NCBI GenBank assembly: GCA_050084515.1
Contig: CM114274.1
Location: 27,900,001-27,964,000 of the forward strand
DNA: 64,000 bases
From: Blasia pusilla
Taxonomy: Eukaryota > Marchantiophyta > Marchantiopsida > Blasiales
Direction: 5' to 3'
The notes under the pieces are model-generated. The model was given only the letters and a program-made list of their open reading frames with translations. It had not been told where the DNA came from and searched no databases. How positions within the stretch are numbered: position 1 is the first letter of the stretch; every line of letters starts with the position of its first letter. This document shows positions 1-11,800 of the stretch, piece after piece. A program made the position numbers and the translations under genes.

Positions 1-560
1 GATATCGGCAACAACTCAAGATACCTTTGGACCAATCTCGCTACGTGATGTAATGACACTCGCCGCGCGGTCTCATCTCTCTCCACATAAAGGTACCGAT
101 GCACCCATATGCTCGCCTGCAATACTGCAGCCAATCCGGTGCTAATCCCTCCGAAGAAATCTAACACCCTAACACCCTCCTCTAGACACTGCCACACGAT
201 TGGTGTGGTATCCAGTGGGATCAACGTCTCCACTCCAGGGGCCCGATCGCCATGTGAGTCTCGCTGATCCGGGATAAAAGCATGACTCCACGCCTGCGTC
301 ACGAGATCGTCGGCACTCCTCTATAGCTCTCAAGTCGTACCCCACAATGGTGAAGAGGTCTCGCCAACATGGGAAGAGACACCCGCCATGGCCTGTCTCT
401 TTGTGGGACTATCCGCTATTGGGACATCCTCCGCATGTGCGTTCCCCTCCAACAACTCTCCTGGCCAGCTAACACTACCTGTGAAAGCTGCCAACGTGGT
501 CACAGTCTCGCCTCATGATCGACCACCTCGTCTCGCAAACTGCATGGGTAATTGACTCAT
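1..560 (-). pseudogene. DNMT3-like C5 DNA methyltransferase N-terminal part, copy I (truncated by window edge)
   Basis: Translating the complement of about 180-50 gives VLDFFGGISTGLAAVL, the S-adenosylmethionine-binding motif I of cytosine-5 methyltransferases. It is followed by a YLYVE..D strand, as in copy V at 49327. Upstream, the complement of 490-330 gives WPGELLEGNAHAEDVP and SHVGETSSPLWG, matching the linker before motif I in copy V. The catalytic PC motif lies beyond the window. The protein would methylate cytosine in DNA; here it is part of a retrotransposon polyprotein rather than a host gene. The domain follows the protease directly. Confidence 0.75.
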
Positions 561-581
561 CCGTCTGTCACCTGACCGCCA

Positions 582-1395
582 TCATGGCTGATAAGCAACG
601 GTCTCCTCCCAGAAGTCAAGGATGAATCCTACGGGATATAACACTATACTCCCCACCACCACATCGTATGACTCATCTGGTGTTGTAATCACACCTATGC
701 GCACCATAGCACTATCTGTCGCATGCTCTGGCTGGACTCTGACAACTATCTCATGTCGAGTCATATATTGCATGGGTGACATGCCCCCAATCAAGGTCTG
801 TATTTGGAAGGGACAAGTCTCAAAGTCGGCCTTCCGTAACCCCAACGCCCAACAGGCCGCCTTCCCTAACATCAAAGGCTGCGCTCCCGAATCAAGTAGG
901 ACGTGCTGCGGGTGGTTAATTGTCCCCGTTGGACCAACCAAGCAAAATACTCCAGCTCGGTTATCCAATAACACTACTCTAGGTGTCACCACTGCTCGCT
1001 TTATGGCCGGTCGAGGTGGCATATCTACCAACTTTGCCGCTGCCGCATGCCGACTCTATGGGGGACATCCCAAGCACCGGCTCTGAGGGCAAGTCCACCA
1101 CCTCCTCAACTACCTCTGAACAAGAAGCAGTCACCTCTCCATGCTCACACAACATGGCGGCCAGCCAAAACACCTCAACTGGTCCAACTCCCAATGTCGC
1201 CAACTCTATGGCAGAAAGTAGTGGAGTTTGACTCACTCTGGTGGCCACCTCCAACACTATGGTCGACATTGACTCCACTTGAGCCCGCATAGGAGTTGTC
1301 ACTCCAACTCCTTGTGACGTCGACGTAGGTGCTTGAGCTTCAGGCACCGCTAGTCGTCGAGGCACCATCGATGGTGTGTGTAGTGCCTCTAACAA
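582..1395 (-). pseudogene. Retropepsin-like aspartic protease, copy I
   Basis: The open frame 1031-582 contains VLLDSGAQPLMLGKA, the D-[ST]-G active-site loop of retroviral-type aspartic proteases, followed by a GG(M)SP flap-like stretch and a C-terminal VVVGSIVLYPVGF segment. Copies III (22118-22640) and V (48330-48925) align along the whole length. The overlapping frame 1395-979 covers the acidic linker between gag and protease (the EVVEEVVDLPSEPVLG stretch). It would cut the Gag-Pol polyprotein as a dimer. A one-base frame change near 1000 separates the linker frame from the protease frame, so the copy is probably dead. Confidence 0.8.
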
Positions 1396-1559
1396 TGTGA
1401 ATGACTGTGGAGCCCTGGCCTAGCGTCCATCGGTCCCCTCCGGTGGGTCAATCTCAACTCCACCTCTCGATGGCTCGGTGCCTCTCGGAGCACCCCAAGT
1501 CACCACTGCAGCCGCCTCAACCTAAGCTACACTACACATAAACTGGCAAGATCCTCACC

Positions 1560-3030
1560 TGGATCAGGGTAAGAGGTAGAAGTTGGAGCCACACTAGCTG
1601 CTCACGGCTCCGTGCCTTCCCTAAGCTGCATCATTCTCATGGCAGCAATCCTCTGCTCCAATTGATCGATGCGTGAGGGAAGTGCCGGCTATGGTGGTCC
1701 TGCTCCATCTCCTCTGGCTGGTAGAGGTCCTCTATCACCACGTCCAGGAAGAACTCCCCGACCTCCTCCAGGACGACCGCCCCCAGGCCCTTGGCCTACC
1801 TTTGGATGTGCCTCTCGACAAAGGTCAAAACATCTATCCCTAGTGTGACCATATATGTGGCAATAGTCACACTGGTACTATGGTGGGGCCATCCTTTGGG
1901 GCTCCTGAGCAATCGGAGGCGCTCGTGGTCCTCTCCCATGCTGTGTGCAGTCTCTCTGCCTATGGGCCCTTGCTCGGCAACATATGTAGGTATGGGTTGT
2001 TGCCTCATAGGCTCATGGTATCCAACCTGCTCTCTGGGCATACCGGCCCGTTCTCGTGGTACTGGTGCTCGTTGTGGCACATGTGGGGTCACCGTCGCTC
2101 GTGGACCCGTCGACTCTCGAGAAAATCCAGCAGTCACTACCTGCTCCTCACTCATGTTGAGCTCAATACGCTCAGACAACTCAAAGACCACCTTCAATGT
2201 GGGCTTCGCTGTGTGAATCAACACCGCATCTCGGACTCTCCTCCGTAGTTCTCGGTCAAGAACCCCGTACCAATACTGGATTGATTGCGCCTCAATCACT
2301 CCATACGTAGCAATGATCAGCCTCCTCATGTGCGTAAATGCCTCTCTCAAACTCTCACCCGATCGTCGCTGAAAATCTTGTAGACTCTTCAGCTTGTCGG
2401 TGCGTACACCCTAGTAGCTCTTCCCCAACTGTCGGAAGAACTTCACTGTGGGATTGAAGCTGGATGGCCCTCTACCACCAGAGGTCTCTGCCACATTGCG
2501 TGTCTCACTGCCCTCCTCTCCATCTAGTCTCCGGGCTGATGGTGTGGGTCTCTCTCCTCTCACAATCCCATCATATGCCTCGCGACCACTAGTTGACACA
2601 TACCGTGGAGCCCAATACATCCTCTAGGCATCAATCTCTACTGAAGATAGTGATCAAAACTCCATGTAGTCATCCATCGGAGGACCCTCCAAGTGCTAGA
2701 ACAACCCCTTCCATGCCATGAAAGGGTTGAATCGTGTCGGGGTCCATATCTCTTGGAAGTCGCACCACGTGTCCAGCTCCTGATAAAATCATCTAAGTCG
2801 ATGGTGCCCACTACACCCGAGAAACAACACATGCCCCGATGGCCCATGTCGTCCATCTCCAGCCAAGTGATATTGTCTCCGTCTGCGATCTCGTCACCAT
2901 ACCCAATGTCTAGTGATGACGATCCAACCACAGATGGATGTCGAGGTAGCTCCTCACTGGTAACCCCTTGGTATCTCACTCCACTCCGTGTTACACCACT
3001 ACTATTGCTCGCACTACCGGGTTCTTCCAA
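1560..3030 (-). pseudogene. Gag (retrotrans_gag type), copy I
   Basis: The conserved part reads TDKLKSLQDFQRRSGESLREAF and continues ..RLIIATYGVIEAQSIQYWYGVLDREL in the frame 2350-1796. This is the amphipathic capsid core typical of Ty3/gypsy Gag. The N-terminal part, with the open frame starting at 3030, is Ser/Gly-rich and acidic. The C-terminal part (2160-1740) is Pro/Arg-rich. An in-frame TAG at 2411-2413 (SY-stop-GVRT) sits at the same codon as in copy V (47030-47032). Frame changes separate the N-terminal and core parts. It would form the virus-like particle shell. Confidence 0.75.
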
Positions 3031-4544
3031 ACCCTGGAAGAACGCCGTGATGATAACCCTGTCTCACCCGCTCAAGCACTCAGACTCACCGAGAGTTTCC
3101 TACACTCCTCACTAGATCACCTATGCTAACGTTAATCCCGTGATGACACACCCAACCTCACGCACACTCAACACTCGGGCCCATCTTGAGCCTCCCAATT
3201 GACTCACCTAATCTGGCGACACTCTCGGGGCATACATGCAACCCCTACTCGGAAATCGATGTATATCGACCAACATCCTACACATGAAAAGAGTCTACAC
3301 CCGTCACCATCACTGCACCCACCTAGCACCAGCTACTACCCGATACCCAACACTCTCAATCACACACGACAAGTGCGGGAAAAGGGACTCGAATGGGTAA
3401 CCTAATCACGCCCTCCAATCTACTGCATAGTCAACAATGACTCCTCCATGTGGTGCGACAACCTCCGCGGCTCGACACTCTCCTCGAACACACATCGAAC
3501 CTCCCATCAAGAGATGCAAGCTGCCCGTCGGCATCACCACGTACGTGCATCTCTACCTCTTGCACTCCACCGCAAAATCTCCACATAGATCACAATCTCA
3601 CCCATCAATCGTGAAACACCTCCCACCCAACTCCAAGAACTCTAATGTACGCCCACTCAACCACGTAGCTAAGGAACCACATCGCGTTGATGAACCATAT
3701 CCAACCCACTCTTTACCACATCGTCTGATCTACCAAGTCCGGCTCACCCACAACCTTGGAGCTTGCCTCTACTCCGTCCGTCCCACACCACGCCGCCTTG
3801 GGGACGTGACTAGCCCTTATGTGTCTTTGCTCCCTTTGAAGCGCAATGTCTCCTCCGTCAGCCGGCTCCCCGCAAACTACCTCCCTAGCTACCTTGTATG
3901 ATTACGCCCAACTGCCTCCCTACCGTTCCTCTCTCCGACGCGCACACGGCACCTCCTAGCCCGTGTCCCCTTGGACCCCTTGGACCCCTTGCAACTCACG
4001 CTATGCACGTGGCCCTACGGCCGTGACCTTTAGCTTGTCGCTCCCCTTGCTTCTTTGTAACCCAAGTGCGGTTCCCTCTTGCCCTTATGCACCCAACTCT
4101 TTGGGCGTGCCGCCCTATACTGCCCTGGCCCTCAAAAGGCCGCACTTTCAACTCCAACTGCTTCGACTCTCTCTCATTCCTCCTTTTTAACTTGGCTCAC
4201 ACATCCCTTTGCGCCTTTAATGCGTTTTGGGGGGGGGAGGGCGGGGCACGTCCGCACCCAGCCGCCTCCGTGACCTAACCTAGCCCGCCTCCGCCACGTG
4301 CTCTTTTCCAATCCACCAGCTTGTGTACACTCGACGCCACACCTTGTGCTACACCCGGCTGATGTCCCCCGTCACCCTGCGCCAAAGAAATCTGCAAAAA
4401 ATGGACAGCGCTTCCGCGCACGGCTTTCTGAATACAAAATGACCAACACAACGCCAACCAGCGTCTCCAGGGGCTCTCGCCGAGGCAACTTGCTTACCTA
4501 CCTGCAAACAACAAATTCCCACTAGCCCTCTAACATCTTTCTCA
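3031..4544 (-). other. 5' leader of gypsy copy I
   Basis: About 1.5 kb between the 5' terminal repeat and gag with no supported gene; open frames here have no recognisable domain. It is C-rich on the plus strand and contains a run of nine G at about 4230. A short motif GCGGAAGCGCTG (complement of 4405-4420), which contains the self-complementary AGCGCT, recurs twice in the leader of copy V. It may be a dimerisation or packaging signal, but that is inference. Confidence 0.5.
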
Positions 4545-4995
4545 TGTAAAAATAAAGAGTAGTAAAAACGGCACACCCGGCCTAAAACTCCACTCCTCAA
4601 TCTACATTGGCATATCGAGCCTCATCCACCCTAGTCCTATCTCACATACATACAAGAGAGGTGCTCCAACGGCCCAACATGAAAAAGATGGCTTGGGAAA
4701 GCCATCTTCCTCTCTTATATAGGGTTGGGAAGAGCCAAAAGGCTCTTCCCCTAAAAATAGCTATCCCCTTGGTAACCTGCGCGCACAGGTTACTAGGGGC
4801 GGGTGACCTGGTCAACAAGTCATCCCGCTGTGGAAGACCTCAACAGGAAAGTTGTCAGAAACAACGTTCCTGATACAATGGACATATCCTCAACCTCATC
4901 CGACATCGTGGGACAAAGTTACAGTCAAGATAGTCCGTTGGCTCCTACGCCCTATCCACGATAGATCTCGACCTATCGACTATTCAGATGTGACA
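4545..4995 (-). repeat. 5' terminal repeat (block B) of gypsy copy I
   Basis: About 451 bases. On the minus strand it begins TGTCACATCTG and ends TTTATTTTTACA, i.e. TG...CA. It matches the B blocks at 5384-5831 and 27228-27702. The upstream flank (4996 onwards) is AT-rich and unrelated to block A. So the 5' repeat starts exactly at TGTCAC and lacks the roughly 120-base A block found at the 3' ends. Confidence 0.8.
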
Positions 4996-5262
4996 CATCT
5001 CCTCATTCGCAATAAAGTTGAGACTGAGGTAAATATGTTCCTATACCAATTTGTAACGAATTAGTGAGGAATAAATTTTTATTAGTATCCAAAAGTAAAT
5101 AAATAAAAGTAAATTCTTAAAGAAATATGAAAAATTAGTATTACGTGTCCGGAAAATCATGACATAATATCTGTATTTATGTCATCAACATCTATATTTC
5201 TTGGTGTGAAAATGGATGTATCTCTCAAGAAGTCAGTATCATGGAATTGGTTAGGAGATATT
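4996..5262. other. AT-rich spacer between copies I and II
   Basis: About 270 bases of AT-rich sequence between the 5' repeat of copy I and the 3' end of copy II. I see no gene or repeat in it; it is probably host DNA caught between two insertions. Confidence 0.5.
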
Positions 5263-5383
5263 TGTCGTGCGCATACACATCGCTGATCACATCCACACCA
5301 CAAAACACCGATCTTCCCCACACACGGGTAGATCCACACATGTACAGAAATCAACTCATACATATCCATGGAGATCACCCAAC
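5263..5383 (-). repeat. Terminal block A' of element II
   Basis: Complement ends GCGCACGACA at 5263 and begins near GGGTGATCTCC at 5383. It is a second copy of block A (5834-5971), placed outside block B at the very 3' end of the element. The same arrangement occurs in copies III and V. Confidence 0.75.
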
Positions 5384-5831
5384 AAAAATAAAGAGTGGTA
5401 AAAATGGCACACGCGGCCTAAAACTCCACTCCTCAATCTACATCGGCATATCGAACCTCGTCCACCCTGCGCTATCAAGAAATCCGGACGCTAGCACCTT
5501 GGTCCTATCTCACACACATACAAGAGAGATGCTCCAACGGCCCAACATGAGAAAGATGGCTTGGGAAGAGCCAAAAGGATCTTCTCCTAAAAATAGCTAT
5601 CCTGCTAGTAACCTATGCGCACAGGTTATCAGGGGCAAGTGACTTGCTCAACAACTCAACCGGCTGTGAAAGACCCCAACAGGAAAGTTGTCAAAAATGA
5701 TGTTCCTGACACAACGAACCTATCCTCAACCTCATCCGACATTGCGGGACAAAGTTACACGCAAGACAGTCTGTTGGCTCCTATGCCCTATCCACGATAG
5801 ATCTCGGCCTATCGACTACTCAAATGTGACA
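5384..5831 (-). repeat. 3' terminal repeat block B of element II
   Basis: About 448 bases beginning TGTCACATTTG on the minus strand, similar to 4545-4995 and 27228-27702. The final ACA seen at the 5' copy is absent; the sequence runs directly into block A'. Confidence 0.8.
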
Positions 5832-5833
5832 GT

Positions 5834-5971
5834 TGTCATGCTCATACACATCCCTACATAACATACATTGCTGGTCACATCCACACCATACAACACCAAT
5901 CTTCCCCACACACGAGTGCATCCACACATGTACAAAAATCAACTCATACATATACATGGAGATCACCCAAC
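5834..5971 (-). repeat. Internal 3' block A of element II with adjacent purine-rich (PPT-like) tract
   Basis: Block A lies between a polypurine tract (complement of 5972-5982, TAGGGGGG) and block B. The A/B junction is the near-palindrome GACA-NN-TGTC (5828-5837). The same layout is seen at 27081-27228 and 53815-53939. Confidence 0.7.
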
Positions 5972-6033
5972 CGCCCCCCTAGCTGGTCGTTGGATCACCC
6001 TAACTCCAGATAGAAAATGTCACATCTCCCTGA

Positions 6034-6190
6034 CATGACCTACTACCCTATGCACATCTCGGACACATCCATTGTCTTGTGGGAACTACATCAAGAGGGG
6101 GGGGTCAGACATGATATATGCCACCCTTAAGAACAACCATCACATACCAACATGATGGCTGCACCCCTCGCAAATTCGCACAACATACAC
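6034..6190 (-). pseudogene. PHD finger remnant of element II
   Basis: The complement encodes a degraded form of the AATMLVCDGCS..WH..C module that is intact in copy V (53499-53642). MLVCDGCS, a WH pair, SCLTPPLD and a C-terminal WMCPRC are visible. One in-frame stop interrupts it (CTT AAG context near 6130). PHD fingers read histone tails, usually H3K4 methylation state; behind an integrase the likely role is target-site choice. Confidence 0.6.
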
Positions 6191-6224
6191 CTTAAGTCTA
6201 CAGGTACCACTGCCAAGCTCGGAT

Positions 6225-6533
6225 TCATTGTCCCGTCCATGTTTGGAAGATGACATGGCGCACATGATCCTTCCAAACCATACCATTCCGTCCCTCCAAC
6301 ATGAGGACTCCGATCGTCAATACCTCGCGCACACGTAGGATCGTCCGCCTTGCAATGACATCTAGCGTCGTGGGCGCCGCCTGCTGTAAATACACGTCAT
6401 CTCCAAGACGAAATCTCCTAATCCTTGGACAATAACCTCCTCCATGAACGGTCGTGTACCTCAATGTATCTCTATGATGAGAAATAGCTAATTTCTCAAA
6501 GGGCATAGGCATAACTCTATGAAAAATCTCCAC
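6225..6533 (-). pseudogene. Integrase C-terminal region, element II
   Basis: The open frame contains RVMPMPFEKLAISHHRD, RRFRLGDDVYLQQ and a C-terminal LEGRNGMVWKDHVRH. This is the region after the gypsy integrase core that carries the GPF/GPY-like C-terminal domain in this family. It aligns with copy V at 53160-53450 and copy III at 26510-26810. It is separated from the core (6673-7194) by stops and frameshifts. Confidence 0.75.
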
Positions 6534-6672
6534 CCTCTAAGAACATGCTTGTACCCACATATCTAGATCATTAAGATCTAACACCTCCGCCATGTCACAT
6601 TGAATAGCTACACGTAAATGTGGCTCTCTCCCAAAAGAGGAAAAAGTATGGTGAAAATGACGCCAAAGATGC

Positions 6673-7194
6673 CTACCGACTAAAGCAATAATCCATAGCC
6701 AACCATGGCAACTGTAGATCCCACTCCCTCAACTGTCCTCGTTGCAAGCCATAGTTGCGCAATCCTCTCTTCACCACCTGTACTACTCTCTCCGCCTCAA
6801 GATGATCTCTAGACGTGGTGCGCTGATCTATCAGTGCGGGATCACACAAGGCTTGAAAATCTCCCATGAACTCGGTACCTTGGTCAGTCAACACCTTCGC
6901 CGCTGCACCAAAATGACTAAGCACACGATCTAGAAATGCATAAGCTGTTACCTTGCTCGCCTTGTCCGGTAATGCCACCAACTTTATCCACTTGGAGAAA
7001 TACTCCACCATGACCAACACGTACCTGTGATGACGCCCTGTCAATGGCAAAGGTCCCGCGAAGTCTAAAATCCATTGATAACCTAAACCCATAATCGGCA
7101 AAGGATGTAGCTGTGCAATGGGAGCATTGAAGGATGCTCGCACTCTGTCACATACCATACATCTGGCCACAAACTGCTGTATCCTAGTATGCAT
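6673..7194 (-). pseudogene. Integrase (rve) core, element II
   Basis: The frame opens with the second half of the zinc-binding region (FVARCMVCDRVR, the CxxC pair). It continues with the DDE core: LGYQWILDFAGPLP (first Asp), EVLTDQ-type VLTDQGTEF (second Asp) and RTTSRDHLEAE (Glu region). The Glu-bearing stretch has lost the usual P-E-A-D-G-L and reads HLEAE. The core inserts cDNA into the genome. The frame starts at 7194 because the 13 kb DNA transposon interrupts the zinc-binding region at about 7200. Confidence 0.85.
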
Positions 7195-7200
7195 GCCGAG
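7192..7200. repeat. Left target-site duplication of the 13 kb DNA transposon (CATGCCGAG)
   Basis: CATGCCGAG here and CATGCCGCG at 20197-20205 flank the element, differing at one of nine bases. The uninterrupted integrase of copy III (complement of about 25800-25812) has this sequence once. A nine-base duplication is usual for MULE transposons. Weak similarity of 7201-7225 to the integrase sequence means the exact left edge is uncertain by about 20 bases. Confidence 0.55.
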
Positions 7201-7220
7201 CGGGGGCTAGTATTGTGGCA

Positions 7221-7263
7221 GGAGAGAGTAAGAGAGGAGAGGAAGCGAGGAAGAGAGGAGAGT
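7221..7263 (+). repeat. Left terminal inverted repeat
   Basis: Purine-rich sequence starting GGAGAGAGTAAGAGAGG, similar to the complement of 20154-20196 (GAGGAGCGGTAAGAGG...). Because both are GA-rich, part of the similarity could be low complexity, but the shared GTAAGAG and GGAGAGGAAG words in the same order support a true inverted repeat. Confidence 0.5.
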
Positions 7264-8026
7264 CTCTCTTAAAAAAAAGGGCAGAATCTGCCTCCTCTCT
7301 TCAAACCTTTTTGATATTTTTGAAATTTTTGTTTGCTTTCAAATGCATGAAATCTTTAGAAGAGAGTAGCAAGTGGACCACATTCAGGCCTAAAGTAACT
7401 TTTTTTTTCCAGGCTTGGAAAAACAAGTAGACATCATAAGACCACTACAAACATTCTTCCATCACTCTCCATGTGAGCCCAATTTTCTTCACATTGCTTG
7501 TCTAAGCCAGCTTTATAGTAAGCCGGGATGAGGGGTATTGTTGTTGGAGGACCATCGGCAGACAATTTGACCAGAAGTAGCAATTTCATCTCAATGAAAG
7601 GTTCAAATAAAGACTCTAACTATGGTCAAAATAAACTCTTGTGCCCTTCAAGATTTAACTTCTTTGAAGATGTGGTTGACATTATGGATTGTTGACTCTT
7701 CTTGCAAAAGGCATTAAATATCCCATCCGATCAATACTCATCCATGATGGGGTTTTCCACAACAGAACAAATCACTCATCACTGATGGTAGCCGAAGACT
7801 TTCATGACAACATTGGATGATGTTGGCTCATGAATGGGTGCATAAAGTATACCATGGAGTGCTATACGTTTGACAACTTGGTTTCACCATTCTCTCAACC
7901 ACTGAGAAATGTATGCATCAAGAAGAAAATGTGATGAGATTGAGAAGACAATTGAACCAAAAGGTTGATAGCTGTCAGGAGTAAAGAGGAATTGATGCAC
8001 CCATGTCCCTTCATTTAGACCCTAAA
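7264..8026. other. Left subterminal non-coding region of the DNA transposon
   Basis: No gene recognised. CTCTCTTCAA occurs at 7295-7304, the same word repeated three times near the right end. The rest is moderately AT-rich without palindrome copies and may be the 3' untranslated side of the left gene. Confidence 0.4.
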
Positions 8027-8460
8027 TGTCAGAATCCGACAGGTTGCACCCCTTCCAACCCGTCGGAATCCGACAAGTTGCAACTCTTACAACCCGTCGG
8101 AATCCGATGGGTTGCACCCCTTGCAAGCAAGCACACCACAATAAAAGAAGGATCTAGAGAAGTGATTCCATTCCACCCTGCAACCCATGAGAATCCGACT
8201 AGTTGGGAATTTGACATGAGAATCCGATTGGTAGTAGGAATCCAACACGTCTCTGAAATACCGTGTTTGAGAAGAATGGTGTGACAATAATGGGGGAACG
8301 AGGCAAAAGTGAAGAAGCCTTCCAAAATGCCTGAAAAGTTGGACTAACAAGAAAAGAGTGGGATCACTCAAGCAGCCAACTTGTCGGAATCCAACAAGTT
8401 GCCTGCAAGGGGTTTACAATATTGGGACATGTTGCAACCCGTCAAAATCCAACAGGTTGC
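8027..8460. repeat. Palindrome cluster 1 (3' of the left gene)
   Basis: Five good copies of the 27-base palindrome (8055-8081, 8089-8115, 8180-8206, 8376-8402, 8434-8460) plus decayed ones near 8030 and 8215. The first four have GAATC at the centre. The copy at 8376-8402 has changed both arms together (AACTTGT / ACAAGTT), so the hairpin is kept. Confidence 0.85.
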
Positions 8461-8602
8461 AAAAAAATAGCCTCGAGTAGATAGACCAACACAATCGACA
8501 AGAACAAAAAACAATTCAGCAGAAGTTTACAAAAACCATCATGGTTCAAAAACTTCGTGTCCTTTATTACATCCGAGGGAAGCTCCGAAATGTACATTTG
8601 AT

Positions 8603-8880
8603 CTAGTCTATGATTTCTTCAGCCTCATCATCTACAAATTTACTCCTAACTCTCCTAGGTTCATGTACAAAAGGAATATCTTGGGATACAAGTGGCTCCT
8701 TTGGCCGATTGTAGACGGGGATCGAAAATGTTGGGGAATTTGAGAGCCTTGGCCCCCCCTAGGTACACCATAACGGTCCCATGTAACATGATTTGAGTTT
8801 CAATGCCTTCCTCGGCAATAAATCTTGTATGCTCTGCAAGGTGACACCCATCCAGTATCAAGATGTGCTCCGTCCTTGGA
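8603..8880 (-). CDS. Left gene, C-terminal exon
   Basis: The complement encodes LILDGCHLAEHTRFIAEEG..., then RPKEPLVSQDIPFVHEPRR and ends RSKFVDDEAEEIID before a TAG at 8603. A run of seven G (about 8755) marks a frame change between the two parts. The first part resembles the end of a methyltransferase fold; I cannot assign the acidic tail. The exon follows the motif I exon after a poorly preserved 200-base stretch. Confidence 0.5.
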
Positions 8881-11800
8881 AAGCACTAAATCCCTATTCC
8901 AAAACGTTTCAATCAAGCTGGGTCCAATAAATCTTTGAACTCACTCGTCATCGTCCGATAGCTCTTCCAGAATTACTCTCGGCTTTGCCCTCCCGATTTT
9001 GGAATAGTAGGAAGTGACGATGGTGTCACTATCAATGGTGCTTCTGGAACCGGAGCTATTGGCTTTGGAGAGAGTTTTATACTCCCACTAGCCTCTCATA
9101 ATCTGCCTTTGCCTCTTTGCAAAGGTCAAAAAGTTCCGGCCTTCCCTCAAGGCAGAGAATGTTCTTGCCACTAAGCCAAGTGCCTCCGATACTCGCCCCT
9201 GAGAGGCCCACTAAGTCAAAGACCAAGTCACCCGGCCTCGAGCAGAGCTCGATGAGCATTTGCATCAAGGCAGGTGACTTTTCCCTTCCTCCAAGTAAGG
9301 GGGTCCCGTTGCGCATGTAAATTCCCGGGGGGAATTGTAGAGACTATCTAAGCTATATCCATTGGAGCATGGATCCACTGCATCCGGGATCTGGAACACC
9401 TGGAAGTTGTGCTCGGGCCTTACAAAGCAGTAGAAAAATGAGTGGTCCATCTGTAAACAAGCAGGTAAAAATAAAGTGAACGGCTGGTCTACTCTCCATA
9501 AACTGACACAATGTGCAAACCGTCGGGATCCAACGGGTTGCTTTTCAACCTCTCATACTAGTCCATAGTGATTACCAACTTGTCCAAACTTGGCCTATAG
9601 GCCTGACAAAACAGCGACTTGTTGGAGTCCGACTGGTTGTCTTACAACTCTAAGATCCCTTTTAGGCCATGAGCAACCCGTCGGAAGCCGACAGGTTGCT
9701 CATCTTGATGGACAAAAGCCCCACCGTTTTGAGTGCGATGGTTGGCTTACAACTGAATACAATTATTCAGAGTTGAGAAGTTCCTAATATAAGAGCAATC
9801 CGTTGCTTTCAGACGGGTTGCATCACTCCAAAAACATGGGGGAAAGCAATGCTACTTGCAACCCGTTGGGTTCCGACAGGTTGCAGTCAATGGAGACTTG
9901 TTGGTGAATTTGCAACCCATCGCTTTCAGACGGATTGCAACACCGCAGACACAAGCTGTTGGGATCCGACGGGTTGCATGTACAGATGCAACCCGTCGGA
10001 GCCTAATGGGTTGAATTTCTATTAAACTCAATTCGTTGAATAAGAGGACAAACCCGGTCTTGACTCGTCGCCGATCGGAGTGGATACTCATTTTTAATTA
10101 CCCATGATTGCGCCGTCCTCCACTTCAGCGACCTCTTCACCCACTGAAGGTTGAAGAGCTCGTCTTCGCTCCCTCCAGTGAGGACCAAGAAACAACCCTT
10201 GTCACTCAGATACGCGTCGGCAAAAGAAAACAACAGCGCGATCTGGTCGTACAAAAGCGGGACATTCGAGTCTGGGATAGTGTCAGACGGATTGTTGTCC
10301 CAGAAGCGAAACCCAGAAGGAAAATCTGCAATGAGAAGGTCCAACGCCACCTCCTCAACCACCCCATGCACCGTCCAAGGGGCGTGCCCATTTCGAAGGA
10401 GTTTTCATCCCAGCACGGTCAATTTGTCGATGGCAGGTGTCGACTCCTGAGAACTGAAACTATGCAGCTCATTGACAAGATGAGTCAAGTGAACATGGAC
10501 ATTTGTCTTGGTGGTTGTTTCCCTATGCATGCCCAAGGATGATGGAGTGTATTCCACATCCTTATCTCCTCCCTTGGACGAACCAGGCGCCTCCCGCTTT
10601 CGCTTCTTCCGAGTCTGTTGTCGGCTTGTGGAAGTCTCTGTTACCTCAAACTCCACAGGAGTTTTCTTGGACGAGGGCCTGGTCGTGCCCTCTCGCTCCG
10701 CTCGCCTGGACGATTCTGCCTCTTGCCTTGAGGACTCTGCCTCTTTTTTGGAAGACTTTGCCTCGGAATTCCTCGATCCTCTCGCCTTCCTCAAACCCGG
10801 TATGGATTTGTCTTTGGCGGTGACAACCTTGTCCACCAACTTCGGTGTCTCAAGGGCTTGCTCCTCTGCATCTCCTTCGAAAAAATCGTCAGGTTGCACG
10901 AAGTTCGGAATGTCGTACCTACCTGCGACCACTGCATCATACACCATGCATAGAGTTTTTTCTGTAATGTCCTCTGGGTCGTTGAAGTCCAACCAGATTG
11001 GACAATTGTCAACCTCCCAGTCGGACATGCCTTGTCCCATCTCCATGTCGTACATGGAGAATGCCTCTCCATCAGGCGGAGAAGCCCACAATTTGCAGGC
11101 TACCAGTAATTTTTGCTAGGTACCTGCATTCTTACAATTGATGAGGTACCTGTATACCATCTGGTGGGCAGCTCTTTGTCGAGATGACTCAGCCGCCTTG
11201 TCCTAAAGATCCTGCTTCTTCTTTGCAACATCCCCTTTTTTGGCGTCTATTTCCTCATCCAGATATCACATCCTTGAGGGAGGATGTGATTCTTGAACAT
11301 CATCATGAATCCTGGGTTTTTCGTGGGCTTATCTCTGATGTCATCAAGCCATAGTTCAAAATCTTCTGCAGCCTCTAGGTTTTCTTCCTCTGAAACTGGC
11401 TCAATCTTCTTCAACTCCGCTTGAAGACCCACGAGCATGGACTTCCCGAGAAGCCGCAACGCGTCCCAAAATGACCATTCCCATAGCCAATGAGAGATCA
11501 CTGGATCTGAAACTCCCGGAGGGTGGTGTCGCCCGCTTTTAGGCCTCAGTGCCCTCGAGATTGATTTTCATCAATCAAATTCGCCTAAACTCAGATATCC
11601 CAGAAAACTCAAATGTGTGCACGCGGTCCAAAGACACTTTCTCGCCGATCTGACCCTATGGATCTTCGTCTCTCTTCCGCTGGCGCTTGATTATCGCCTT
11701 GAGCTCCTTGTAAAACTCCGGGCCAAGTTCGGGATTGAGAATCGCAATGCATCGCTGCATCTTGCTTGCAGTGTACTTTGTAGTGGCAGATACGTCATCC

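Larger units (their letters stand above)
1..4995 (-). mobile_element. Ty3/gypsy retrotransposon copy I, 5' part (runs off the window start)
   Basis: Read on the minus strand, this holds a terminal repeat (4995 to 4545), a long leader, gag, aspartic protease and the beginning of a cytosine methyltransferase that continues beyond base 1. Order and sequence match copy V (44242-54579) domain by domain. Stops and frameshifts break gag, so this copy is not expected to make a polyprotein. The element is GC-richer than the surrounding AT-rich host DNA. Confidence 0.85.

Noticed and set aside
622-1292. Plus-strand frames opposite the copy I protease
   Set aside because: The minus strand has the clear DSGAQ protease; the plus frames are antisense shadows.
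3199-4525. Plus-strand Pro/His/Ser-rich frames
   Set aside because: Shadows of the C-rich leader of minus-strand gypsy copy I.
8003-8371. Overlapping frames on both strands at palindrome cluster 1
   Set aside because: Composed mainly of palindrome translations (NPTGC, ESDGL words) with no protein signature.
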